In this document: positions 1-11,132 of the stretch, piece by piece
How the letters are laid out: every line of letters starts with the position of its first letter
How positions within the stretch are numbered: the first letter of the stretch is position 1
Assembly (NCBI GenBank): GCA_951799425.1
Contig: OX637393.1
Span: forward strand, 31,918,244-31,982,243
Length of the DNA stretch: 64,000 nt
Direction of reading: 5' to 3'
DNA from: Ilex aquifolium
Taxonomy: Eukaryota; Streptophyta; Magnoliopsida; Aquifoliales; Aquifoliaceae
The notes under the pieces: generated by a model
What the model was told of the DNA's origin: nothing
What the model saw: only the letters and a program-made list of their open reading frames with translations
Database searches by the model: none
Translations under genes and position numbers: made by a program

Positions 1-103
1 AACTATTACATTGCTAAATTTAGGCCTTCAATAGAAGTTAGCCGTGTGCGTTTCCTCTGAATCTTAGAGAAAGAGATATAGATGCATACGGTCAATAATA
101 TTA

Positions 104-260
104 GAGCAATACTACATGGATTTAAAAAATAGACTTAAAAATTATACTTGATAATTATAACCATTAATTTCACTGTGAGTCTTAGCATTTATTGAGACTT
201 ATTACCTATTCAATGGTTAGAATTATCAAGTCTAATTTTTAAGTCCATCTAGCATTACTC
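104..260. mobile_element. Mutator-type MITE
   Basis: A 157-bp non-coding element whose two ends are near-perfect inverted repeats for about 50 bp (GAGCAATACTACATGGA... against GAGTAATGCTAGATGGA...). It is flanked by the 9-bp direct repeat ATAATATTA at 95-103 and 261-269. A 9-bp target duplication with long terminal inverted repeats is typical of Mutator-derived MITEs. No coding capacity is seen. Confidence 0.8.
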
Positions 261-439
261 ATAATATTATTGTTTGATGATGCGGTAGAGGTAGTTGGGG
301 GATCATAAATATGTTACACGTAGTGGAGGCATACACCACTTGTATTTCAATTTTCCTATTAGCTCAATAATGGTTATGTTTTCTTAATAATGCTATTTTT
401 ATTAAATTTATGTCTTAAATGATGTAAGTTGTTGGATTA

Positions 440-789
440 GAGCATTTTCAATCCTGACTTAAATTTAAACTCAAATTTGAATTTGAGTAAAAAAATTTAA
501 AAAACTTGCTTCAACATTGACTCAAACTTATACAAAATTAAGGGAAACTCATTTTTTTACTTAAATTAAGAGAAACTCAAATCTTTACCCAAATATTTAA
601 TGGTGAGATTTGAACCTCTTTTAAAAATTCAATGGTCATCGTTATTATCTTTTAAATTTGGGTTTGTCATCATTTAAATTTAAGTTTATCTTTTTTTAAA
701 TTTGAATTTGTCCATTAGAACACTTTATATCAAATCAAAATTTTTACTCAAATTTAGACTCAAATTTTGAATCATAGTTGGAGATGCTC
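440..789. mobile_element. AT-rich MITE with GAGCATCTCC-type ends
   Basis: The ends are inverted copies (GAGCATTTTCAATC on the left; GAGCATCTCCAACTATG when the right end is read on the minus strand), and the interior holds repeated ACTCAAATTT / AAATTTGAGT blocks able to fold back. No clear target duplication is visible, so the superfamily is left open. Non-coding. Confidence 0.6.
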
Positions 790-1355
790 CAATCTCATCG
801 ACTCTTACTGCACCTCCGATGAAATATGGTGTTGCCATATCATTTTGTTCAAAAAATTTTGTGCACATAGCATTAGTGAAAAAATATTGATTTTATGGGA
901 GATTTTTTTCTAAAATACTAATATTGCTCTTCTTAGCTATAGGTGCACTGCGGATAATTTTTTCTTAACATCTATACTGGGACTAGAATATTCATGAGAG
1001 ATAAATCTTTCATAGCCTGACTGCAAGAAATTATCAAGATTCGAATTTAGGACGTCTGAGTTTACAACTCGTATTTATTATAACTTGAACTTTCGCTTAG
1101 AGTTTACACCACCACCATCACTGCCCCAAATTCATCAAATTTCATTCATCCACTCTTACCTTCAACATCCGCCTAAACAAGCGTGTGCACATTTAGATTA
1201 AAAAATATAAGAATTTTTAGTAATGAATTCAAAGATTTTGTTTCCTCACAGCAGATCATTCTCAGCACCGTGAGAAATAGACTTGCCTCTCTTAAATTTA
1301 AGTATATTAACCACCAGCAATAGACAAATAGTTCATGATTGGCAACTACACTTTA
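790..1355. other. AT-rich spacer, no gene seen
   Basis: Intergenic sequence with stops in all frames. No homology to the repeats elsewhere in the window was noticed. Upstream, at about 300-360, there is a short match (ACACGTAGTGGAGGCATACA) to 3938-3957 in the left inverted-duplication arm, so bits of that repeat also occur here. Confidence 0.5.
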
Positions 1356-1363
1356 CTTGTACA

Positions 1364-2196
1364 CAGGTGGCAAATTGCGATTAGTATTGTGAATCGGAAT
1401 CCTAAATTTAAAAATCGTGAATCGTATCGAATTGTAAATCGTAAGATTCGACATAAAATTTGAACAAATATAAAAAATAATACTACATATTTAAAATGCA
1501 CAAAATATTGAATATTGAATATTGAACATTATTGCATTCTAAAAATAATCAATTGACATAATCACGTCATCTAAATGGAAAGATGCTAGCCTTTTGCTTC
1601 ATTTTCATCGTTTGCTTAACTATTTTCAAATTCAACAACTTAAAAAAAAATTCATTAAAGAACCATGGCTATTCAGGAATCAAAATAGTGACACTCAATA
1701 TAGATTAGGTTACAAACATGAATGGAAAAAGAACAAATAAGAAAATTGATTGGGAGAAAACATACGGGCTAACATTTTGAAATAAAAAATTAGAACTTAA
1801 CAAACTATCCATGAAAGAATTTAGAGCAAAAATCAATCGATGATGCGAGAGCGTTAGCCGTGACCTTTAGCTTTAGACAACGCAAGGGAGCTTTAGACGA
1901 CGTCAGAGAGAGAACGAACAAAGATGTTGAGGTTTTAATTAGGGCGTGAGTTCTTCTGCAAACAAAACGACATCGTTATACTGTTTAGTGGACAAAACGA
2001 CGTCGTTTTACCAAAAAAATTGGGTTTTAAAAAAAAGTAATTGAATCGTGCGATACGAATCGAATCGTACGAATCGTACGATTCAGGTGCAATTCAACTC
2101 TAAAACGATTCTCATATAAGATACGAATCGTTTTGTACCTGTATCGAACCGAATCGTACGAATGAAATCATGAATCGTACGATTTTGATAACTATG
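1364..2196. mobile_element. hAT-type non-autonomous element with 8-bp target duplication
   Basis: Flanked by the exact 8-bp repeat CTTGTACA (1356-1363 and 2197-2204). The left end begins CAGGTGGCAAATTGCG and the right end, read on the minus strand, begins CATAGTTATCAAAATCG. Both are CA-starting and only loosely alike, in keeping with hAT ends. The interior is non-coding and carries several copies of the palindrome AATCGTACGATT and an ACGACGTCGTTTT repeat, densest near the right end. It sits immediately beside the broken glucosyltransferase fragment. Confidence 0.7.
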
Positions 2197-2210
2197 CTTG
2201 TACATGAAAT

Positions 2211-2473
2211 ACAAGTCAATGTCCTCCTGTGGCCTCCCCACAAACACATACCCCTCTGGTACAGCATCAAACACGTCGTAGGGCCTGATGTTTTCCGGGG
2301 TTGGTGCCGAGAATAATGAACGGTTGAATTTGGCTGTGCTGAAAATGTCACTGTCGGGGCCGTGGTGGCTAGCTGGCGAAGAAGGCCTAGGATAGGAGGA
2401 GGCCAGCGTGAGTGGCGAATGGGAAAGCAAGCACCGCAACATGGCGGTGTGGTGAGGTTTTAGCCACTGCCAT
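2211..2473 (-). pseudogene. 5' fragment of a UGT78-like flavonoid glucosyltransferase
   Basis: Read on the minus strand from an ATG at 2473, this is a close relative of the first about 90 codons of the glucosyltransferase starting at 53799. It keeps the N-terminal strand and [13 protein letters not shown] DNA, the [13 protein letters not shown] segment, and [16 protein letters not shown] small insertion near the TCCTCCTATCC stretch and a 9-bp deletion beside GACATTTTCAGC shift the frame between residues about 25 and 40. Homology stops abruptly after the QEDID codons, where unrelated sequence and the hAT-type MITE follow. Nothing of the sugar-donor domain remains, so it cannot encode an enzyme. 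It lies 5' of the inverted-duplication arm in the same relative order and orientation as the full gene does to the right arm, which suggests that both descend from one duplicated block. Confidence 0.85.
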
Positions 2474-2841
2474 GGTGGGAGTTTAAGTGTGTGCCTTTTG
2501 GATGGCCTAAGCTAATTGTTTTTTCCTTCTTTTGATAAAGGAAAAGGTTAGTGAGACACTTTTCCATTGTGTTACGGTGCAATAAATAGTGCAGGTGTAG
2601 GTTTATAAGTCTCCTATGGCCCTTACACTTGTTAAGTGTAAGTGGTTGTAGGTTGATCAAAAAAAAATAGTGCAGGTGGGCTGAGACACTGGCCAACGGG
2701 AATTGAGTACCGGAATTATAAAAGTTGGCTTAATTTTTTTGATTTAATGATAGGAGAATTCACATGATTGATGATATTATTATAAATATATGTAATTATA
2801 TAATTTTTTTATTAGAACTATATCGCTAGTGCATTATTAAG
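2474..2841 (-). other. Former upstream region of the UGT fragment; empty site of Athila B
   Basis: No gene seen. Read on the minus strand, this links the inverted-duplication arm to the broken glucosyltransferase start. The right arm leaves homology at the TGTGA target where Athila B begins (38834-38838). Here the same TGTGA (TCACA at 2842-2846) runs straight on without any element, so this side keeps the unoccupied site. Confidence 0.55.
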
Positions 2842-3130
2842 TCACACTCATAAAAATATCGTTCATCAGAATCCTCTCTCGAGTTAAATCTAATTTTTTT
2901 TTTTTTTTTATTAACTGAGTTAGATCTAACTTCAAATAAAGGATTTTTAAGATAATGAAATTGCCTGATAAGAATGGTGAGATTAGAATTTGACCACATC
3001 ACTCTCTGTGAAAATTGCATGGATTCTGGCCTTAAGAGTCTGCAAAAATGATAAGAGTCTTCGGAGAAGGTTTTCATCTTGCTTTTGTGGTTCACTGGAC
3101 TTCATTATCTACAGTTCGACTCAATTTAAA

Positions 3131-3247
3131 GGATGAGGTTAGCATCTGCTTCAATGGCTATTATTTTTGTTATGGGACTTTAAGGTCATTAGTTCGAATC
3201 TCGTTACCACCCTCTCAATAATATTGTATGACCAAGAAAAAAAAAAT
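3131..3247 (+). mobile_element. tRNA-derived SINE (left copy)
   Basis: A tRNA-like head with an A-box-like TTAGCATCTGCTTCAATGG (3139-3157) and a B-box-like AGTTCGAATCTC (3191-3202), followed by a short body ending in an A-rich tail. The spacing fits an RNA polymerase III internal promoter. The reverse copy lies at 38432-38546 in the other duplication arm. Confidence 0.55.
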
Positions 3248-3702
3248 TTGAATTTCGAGGATCGAGAGGGAATCATCCTTTATTTTCGCTAGTTTCTTTC
3301 GATCAAAAGGTTAAAAGGTCAATTTTTTATTTGTAAGTTTTATCATGCCTCTTTTTTCAAGTTTTTTTTACATGTTTATATGTATATGTTAGTGTGGACG
3401 TATTGTGTTTTAGTTATAGTGCAATGCTCTTTGAACATAATTTAATGACTTAATTTATTGATCTAATTCACTGCAATCGTTAAATCAGCAATATGTTCTA
3501 ATGTTAAATGGGATTCATTGTTATATCAGTAATTGTATTGAATTAGGTCAATAATCTAGGTCCTAATAACATTATTTTTAATTATAATGGGTAATGTTTC
3601 AGTGTAATAATAATATATCCTTACACATTAAAAAGCATTGCCAAGGGGAGAATGGGAGTTGGTTGGTGCCATGGAGAATGATCGGGATGGAAAGTTGGAT
3701 CA

Positions 3703-3930
3703 ATTACGGTTGGTTCATTGAATCAACAATTGAAGATGGAGGAAGTTTAGAGATAATAAATTAAGTTTAGTTCATTGAATCAGCAATTGAAGATGGAGGA
3801 AGTTGAGAGATAATAAATTACGGTTGGTTCATTGAATCAGCAATTGAAGATGGGGGAAGTTGAGAGATAATAAATTACGGTTGGTTCATTGAATCAACAA
3901 TTGAAGATGGAGGAAGTTGAGAGATCATAT
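3703..3930. repeat. 57-bp minisatellite, four units (left arm)
   Basis: Four head-to-tail units starting at 3703, 3760, 3817 and 3874, each beginning ATTACGGTTGGTTCATTG or a close variant and containing CAATTGAAGATGGAGGAAG. The paralogous right arm has three units (37811-37979). Confidence 0.9.
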
Positions 3931-4066
3931 GGTTATTACACGTAGTGGAGGCATACACCACACGTAGTTCAAACAAGAGGGAGTCATTTTTCCTATTACG
4001 TTAAACAACATAGATATTTTCATGGATATTGATGATACTAGGGGTCAAATTTAACTCGATTTTTTA

Positions 4067-5245
4067 CGTTGTGATGGCATCAAGATTTAATATTTTGTCT
4101 TAGCCAAACTCACACAATCGCTCACAGAAACACTCTATCGAACAGAATATGCACAAGCTTCAAATACACAAAGACACAAGATTACATGTCAAACAATCCA
4201 ACCTTTTTATTCTCAATAAACTTAAAGGATTTTTGGCTAAGGGTTTGCTTACAAAAACGTGGTCAAATTCTCTTGGGTTACTGCAAACCCCAACATGTGT
4301 ATATAAAAGCTATATAATGGCAATTGCAATCGAACCGCCTAGGCAATGTTGCCACCATCCAACTCTGGCCAACTAAGTCATGCAGTTGACATCCCCAATT
4401 GCTAGGAATACATACACCAATCAGATTTACCCTTTAGGATAGCGGATGATTCTGCCACTCCCCACAATGTACTAAACATCTACTGAACATGGCACGATGT
4501 GCACATGTCAGCAATTGCCTCTCCTGATGTGCACATGCCTTCAGCAGCTCATAACCCTATCACATTATGCCCAAAAAACAAAAAAAACCTCTCACATGTT
4601 GTGCACATGCTTCAGCTGCTTGGAACCGCTTCACATGACAGACACTTAACATCCTTGATAGCCCACAACATCTGATCTTCCCTCGCCCATGTGCCAAGCC
4701 ATGCACAACCCATGGCTTGGTCTTCCAAGCTTGCAATGCATGACAATTCAGGCCCACACAATTAGCCTTGATTGCTTGCTTGTGTCCAACGTGCCCATGT
4801 ATGTGCTGCCTTACTCAATCATGTATGAGGCTGCCACTATCGATGGGTCCCACCGATCATCGACCCCATATCTCAGGTATTGGTGCCTTGCTTTGGTGTG
4901 CCAAGGCTAGGGAGCATAAAGGTTACTAGGGTTGCTGGCTTGGAACCCCTTCACGGAGCATCCCCTATAATAGCATTAGGAGACAATTCCCTTGTGGCAA
5001 CAATTGACATCATCTGGCTGAAGAGTTATAATGACAAGAGCCTAGGGCATAATTGCTGCATTCCACCAGAAATTTTTGTCGAATACCTTTGATACCAAAC
5101 CAAGCACATGACCAAGTCCTAAAGAAGCCATCTTTTCACTAAAGGGTGCTTAGGCAAGCACACCCCCACCTTGGCTAAGGCATGGGGCACCCTTGGGCAA
5201 GGCACCCGCATGCCATAGCCATCTCAACTAGCTAAGGGTGTAACA
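4067..5245 (-). mobile_element. 3' LTR of old Ty3/gypsy element C (left copy)
   Basis: An LTR of about 1.18 kb on the minus strand, beginning TGTTACACCC (5245 downwards) and ending GCCATCACAACG (TG...CA ends, with the final CA decayed to CG here). A purine-rich tract precedes it on the minus strand (TTTTGATGAGGGTGGCT). It is uninterrupted here, including the CATAA site at 4550-4554 where the right copy carries an 8.4-kb Tekay-type insertion. Confidence 0.75.
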
Positions 5246-8122
5246 AGCCACCCCCATCAAAAGAACTCGACGTCCTCATCAAAAGGTTGTCCCAATACTC
5301 TTTGATTTGTTTCTCAAACTGGAAAAGAGTAACATTTCTTTTCCAACTAGCATTTGCCTTGAAACCACCTTTCTAATGAACCAGAAAATCAGTTATGCGA
5401 TTCTTCTTACTCTGATCCATGATCCTATGAGATGGAATGTTGTCGATTTCCTTGTTAAACAGTTTCCTGATTATAAGCGGAGCCTTCTTGGCTTATCTCC
5501 TTCCAGTATTCAACAAGTCTTCATGGAAAAACTTCAAAAAATTCACATGAAAACTTGCGTGAATTTTCAATCGATTAGGCAGTTTCAACCGATAGGCTAC
5601 ATTCTCAATCTTCTTCATCACCTCGAAGTGACCGTCATAATTAGGAACCAACCCATGGTGCACTATTTTGCTATTGATCCTTTTCCAAATTGCAGGAGTT
5701 AATTTTAGTAAAACTTGATCACCAACTTGAAATTCTAGTGGCTTGTGACCGTGATCTACATATTTCTTCATCAGACGAGCAGCTTTAGCTAAGCTGTCAT
5801 TTGCTTCGTCAAACAACTCTTGCTTGGATTTACCAAACCGGTATGTAGCGGGACATCTACCTCCGGTTCTCTATTTCACCACTTCATGAGGAGTAAGTGC
5901 TTGTTGTCCCATAGCCAATTCAAAAGTACTCATTCTTGTAGCAGAAGACTTTTGCTAGTAATAGCAAAATTGGGCAGTATTCACCAACTCCACCCAATTT
6001 TTTTGACTTGCAGTGACATAGTGCTGCATATAATCCTCTAGCAAGACATTGATCCATTCAGTCTGACCATCTATCTAAGGGTGACTTACTATAGAAAATT
6101 TCAACTCAGAACTCATGATATTGAACTGCACTATCCAAAATCAATCAGTGAACCTTGTGTCACGATCACTGACTATGTCTTCCCACAAGCCAAAGTACTT
6201 CACCACGAATTTGTAAAATAGTACTGTAGCAACATCTATAGGGCAAGCATGGAGCGTATGAATAAATGCCACATACTTGGAAAATCGATCAACCACCACC
6301 ATAATCAACTACATGCCATCCATATTTGGCACGTTGCATATGAAGTCCATTGAAGCTGACTGCCACAGTCTGGCAGGAATGGGTAGGGCCTGCAGCAAAC
6401 CCCCGTCTTCTACTTCTCAACCTTGTCAAGTTGGCAAACTAGACAAGTCATAACATATGCCTCAAGGTCATCTTCCATCTTAGGCCAGTAGTATGAGCGA
6501 GACAATAACGCCAGCATCCTCTCGACTCTTAGATGTCCAGCTCATTGGGAGTTATGTGTTTCCCAAATCAAATCCTGCCTTAGTCCCCCTCCTAGAGGGA
6601 CATAGAGTTTGCCTCCCTTGGCGTAGAGTAAGTCATCTTCCAGCTAATATCTATGAACCAAGCCTTTACTGACCTGTTGCTTCAGTTTGTCATAGGCAAC
6701 ATTAGTCTGGACCTATTCTTTGACTCTTTCAAGGAAGTCGGTTTGCACAGTGGAAAGTGCAGCAACATAGTCATGAACCTCCTTCCTGTTTAATGCATTA
6801 GCAACTTGGTTCTGCCTTTTGGGCTTGTGAACCCACATGAAATCAAACTTAGCAAGAAACTCTTGCCACCAGGCTTACTTTGGGGTCAGTTTCTTCTGGG
6901 ACTTGAAGTAAGTATTCACCACATTGTTCATCAGAACAGCGAACTTCGTTCCCAAAAGGTAATGCCTCCAAATTTCAAGGCAATGCACCACAACAATCAT
7001 TACCTTCTTATGTGCTGAGCAACGTTGTTCTGCATCTTTGAGCTTTTGACTTTCAAAGGCAATAAGGTGTCCTTCCTAAATGAGGACTCCTTCAATGGTA
7101 TAGTCAGAGGCATCAATGTGCAGGTCAAAGAGTTAATCAAAGTCTACCAGTTTCTGCATCGGTGCAGAAGACACTGCATGCTTCAATTTCTCAAAAATTG
7201 TTTGGCAAGCATCATTCCAGTCCCTTTTGAGGTTCTTCTTGAGAAAATCAGTTAGGGTATTTCTCTTCTTTGAATAGCCTTTCATTTTTCAATGAATTGG
7301 ATCCGCCCTGATTCGATCAATAATTGGATTCTTGGCTAGAGAAATGTTCTATGACATGGATGCCCAACCCCTAACTCGGTCGGTCGGTTGGCCCACCTAA
7401 CAGATGATGAGATTCTCAATCGATTTGATCGAATTTCAAAAAGTCTCTCATTATTCAGAACAGTAGAACTTTCGATCAAGATGTTATTACCTCCCCCGTT
7501 TGGGCTCTTGCTTGAATCAGAACCCTTATGTGTTGGTAGGAATAAACTTGGATATTAATTGACTAAACAAAGGAAAGACAACAGTTGAAGCACCTTGGTT
7601 AGTACATGCCAATCAACAATTGCCTTCACCTTTCTTTCATCCTTCCGAATCTGACATTTGCTAATCCAATGTCCCAAGAACATCATTTCTTGGCGATAGA
7701 ATTCACATTTCTCTTTCTTGACATATAACTAGTGATCTCTAAGCCGTGAGAACACCGTCTTTAGATGGTCTAAGTGATCCTCCAATGAATAACTATAGAT
7801 TGCAATGTAATCTAAGTAAACAACTACAAACATATTGATGTAATCATAGAAAACATCATTCATTAAATTACAGAAAGTAGCATGGGCTTTTTTGAGCTCA
7901 AATGGCATTACAGGGAATTCAAATGAACCATAACGAGTAACACAAGTAGTTTTGGATTCACCTCCTTCTGCAATTCTAACTTGCCAATACCCAATCCTCA
8001 AGTCCAAGTTTGTGTAGAAAGTTTATTTAGAGAGCCTATCGAATAAATCACCAATATTCAAAATAGGGTATTTGTTCTTGATAGTCACTTTCTCCTTTTG
8101 GAATAGCACTGAGGCTATTTTC
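5246..8122 (-). pseudogene. Decayed Ty3/gypsy pol (element C, left copy)
   Basis: Minus-strand remains of a reverse transcriptase-RNase H-integrase polyprotein with many stops and frameshifts. The best pieces are a reverse transcriptase block at 7729-8007 (GYWQVRIAEGGESKTTCVTRYGSFEF type, about 90 residues) and an integrase C-terminal block at 5493-5816 (PLEFQVGDQVLLKLTP, about 107 residues). The reverse transcriptase active-site box reads YLDY where active enzymes have YxDD, so the second catalytic aspartate is lost; the right copy shares this change. gag and protease are absent, and the region upstream of the reverse transcriptase fingers was removed by the deletion at about 8123. Lineage: chromovirus-like Ty3/gypsy, by sequence style only. 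Confidence 0.85.
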
Positions 8123-8277
8123 ACTTTTTTTTTGAAAATAGAAAATTGAAAACATTACCAAACACACTCTTACTTTTTAGCACTGTATCTTTGTTTTTGT
8201 TTAACAAGTATATAGCATGTATACAAAAAACTTATTGTTTGACATCACTATATTATTTGTACAGTAATGACTAGAAT

Positions 8278-9180
8278 ACCCATTCTCTAAGGTATTGTTT
8301 AACACAAAAAATCGTCAATAAAAAAAAAACTAATGAAAATTGCCACCCAATATAAGCCCACAATTATTTTTAATTTTTTTCCCTCTAAAGTTCAGAAAAA
8401 AGATACAGTAAAAACACCTTTTATTGAGTGCCTACAACAATGGGCACTTGTGTGATCACTTAATGATTCCTTTAAAGCATACACTAAAAAAATTACTAAA
8501 TGCGCCTTCTTCGACATTTATGTTTCATGTCAGTTCCAAAGCTGGAAATCTATATCTCCATTTTTCTGATATATATCTCCATTTTTTTTCTGATATAGAT
8601 ATATATCTCCATTTTTCTAAGCAAGTTGAGTAAAAGCTCCCGTTTCTCAAATTTCTGTCGTTTCTTATAGATCGATGGCTCAAGTATGTAAAAGTACATA
8701 GGCTTACCATTTTGCTAGCTTTCTTGCATTTTCTTTTACGATTATGATGTATCTGATATATGTATAATTGTTGTAGGAGAGCTTTGATAGGCATCAATAA
8801 AAAGAATTAGTCAACAAACAGGTGTGTGATGCAAAACCTCTTGGTTCAACCTCACGTTGATAGCCAAGAGAGGAAACAAAACACATAATCTCTCTGCAAC
8901 ATGAATTTCTCCATAATTCAAAATGATCAAAAGATGGCAACTACCTCATTCCTTCTCATTCGGTTTCTATATAAATATTACGATGAATGCTACAATCTAG
9001 GAAACAAACTAGGAAAGAAATAACAAACAAATAACAAGATTTAAAATAATGAAACAATAATAACAACCACCACGTATTCCTCCTAGTTATCCTATGCTTA
9101 TCAGCAGAACACCATGATTTAAGGAACAACTTCTTGATTTGCATCAACTGTTGACCTCCTAAAGAACTGGACTCCGACAA
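8278..9180 (-). mobile_element. 3' LTR-like tail of decayed chromovirus D (left copy)
   Basis: Non-coding sequence downstream (minus strand) of the element D integrase and chromodomain, preceded by a purine-rich CTTTAGGAGGTC tract. The exact LTR ends were not resolved and no second LTR is present. It includes a 20-bp tandem repeat (TATATCTCCATTTTTCTGA) at about 8545-8615 with fewer units than the right copy has at 59870-59955. Confidence 0.45.
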
Positions 9181-9237
9181 GTTTTGACGAACGTAGGAAT
9201 CGAATAATTCTAGGTGTAAACGCTTGAGTTTCGTGGC

Positions 9238-11082
9238 TTACAACCAAACTGAACCTGATTGGGGACGATTTTTCCATCGCACTAAAAACTTGTAATAACC
9301 CCCTCGGTGGGTTGTAACGAATTGATGATCAAGTATGGATGCAATCTCATCTCTAGGAGCTGTTTGTTTAGGAACACGAATAATGGGGCCTTGCAATGCG
9401 TCAGAATCTGGTGTTGTCGATATCTCCACTTCATCACCCTTAAACTATGTGAGGTCTTCTATGTTGAAAACTGGGCTAATACCAAAATCAGAGAGCAAGT
9501 CAACGACATATGCATTCAGACCCAATTTCTTGGCGAATCTAAAAGGCCCTACATGTCGTGCATGTAGCTTGGAAAAACTATTGGGGAAAAATGTTCTGGT
9601 CTTAACCAAATAAGAACCATATTGCAAAAAAATTGTCTATCCTTGCGCTCTGTATTTGCATAGTCTGCATACGCTTCTGTATTAAGGGAAATGTGCCGCT
9701 TCACTTCTTCTTGAACGTTCCTCATATAGCTAGAGAAATCTAGCACAACTTCCCTGGATCTAGTAGGCAAAGGTAACGAATTGAGATCTAGGGGAGTGTG
9801 GGGTCAAAATTCATAGACCACCTCAAACAATGTGCACCCCATTGACTGGTTAATAGAGTTGTTGAAAGCAAACTCCGCTTGTGGTAGTACTAGATCCTAG
9901 CTGGTGACATGATGCGCAACGAGGCAACGTAATAATTTTCCCAAACTCCGGTTTGTCACTTTGGTGTGGCCGTCTATTTGAGGGTGGAAGACACTATATA
10001 ACATTAGTTTCGTCCCCATTTTTGCACATAACATTTTCCAAAAATAAACTCACAAATTTTACATCTTGATCGGACACTATGGTGGCTGGTACACGATGTA
10101 ATCGGATCACCTCCTACAAAAATAATGTAGCAATCTTTGAAGCATCGTAGGTCTTATGACAAGGAATGAAATGAGACATTTTTTAGAAGCGATCCACGAC
10201 CACCATAATTGAATCATGCTGGTGGAGAGTCTTGGGCACCCCAAGAACAAAATCCATGCTAACATGTTGCCAAGGTTTGTCCGGAATTGGAAGAGGAGTA
10301 TATAGTCCTGCTTGTTGCTTAGTTCCCTTGTTCACCTGAAAAATCCGACAACGAGCCACCACCTTATGCATATCTCTACGCATCTGTGGCCAATAGAACC
10401 GGTTAGTGACAATGACAAACGTTTTATCATACCCGAAATGCCTTGCTAGACCCCTTTCATGGAGTTCCGTGATTATGAACTCACGGATAGATCCATAAGG
10501 AATGCACAATTGTGTGCTATAAAATAAATAGCCTTCCCTCAAAGAATAATCACCACCAGATATTGTAAACCCCCACATGTTTATATTAATATAGTAATGT
10601 ACTTGTTTAGTGATTCTTATATATGTAATGACGTAAGAATAAATCATATATATATTGAAACCGTAAGAATAAATACTAGGGAGGCAAATTGATTGTGAAA
10701 TTTAATTTTTAGTTTTGAAATAAATCATAAAAATAAATGTTTTTATGTTAAAATAACATTAAAAAAGAATCCGGAACGTCGAAAAACCTTAGGGTAGTCA
10801 TATGGATCAAATTGGAGATTTTAGTGGCAAAACCGTAATTTTGGAGAAAACAAAAACAGACTGTGAACAGTATTTTTCGGGGTTGGCTGTGTTTAAAACA
10901 CTGATTTTAGCCCTTTACTCCCATTTCTTTCACTCCACTCTCACCCCACACCCCTTGGAACCTTAGAGGAAGATTAAGGGAGGAAGAAAAGGGAAGAAGG
11001 AGGTCTATAGAGCTTGGACTTTCACTTGGAATCTTTGATTCAAGGTAGGGGTTTCTCTCACTCTTGTTCATTGAGGCTAGGG

Positions 11083-11132
<50 letters not shown>

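Larger units (their letters stand above)
2842..8277 (-). repeat. Left arm of a large inverted duplication
   Basis: This block is the reverse complement of 24890-38838 once the Tekay-type element (28778-37180 plus one TTATG) is removed. Shared landmarks are, in order, the tRNA-like SINE, a 57-bp minisatellite, the LTR, the integrase and reverse transcriptase remains, and the AT-rich tail with ATTACTGTACAAATAATAT. The left arm lacks about 0.5 kb present at 25050-25565 on the right; the join is at about 8123 in a CTATTTTCACTTTTTTT microhomology. The right arm lacks about 360 bp present here between about 7385 and 7748. Confidence 0.85.

Noticed and set aside
2826..3095. 89-codon frame MNHKSKMKTFSEDSYHF with a partner at 38582-38845
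   Set aside because: Present in both duplication arms, but it overlaps spacer next to a SINE, has no recognisable domain, and its conservation is explained by the duplication.
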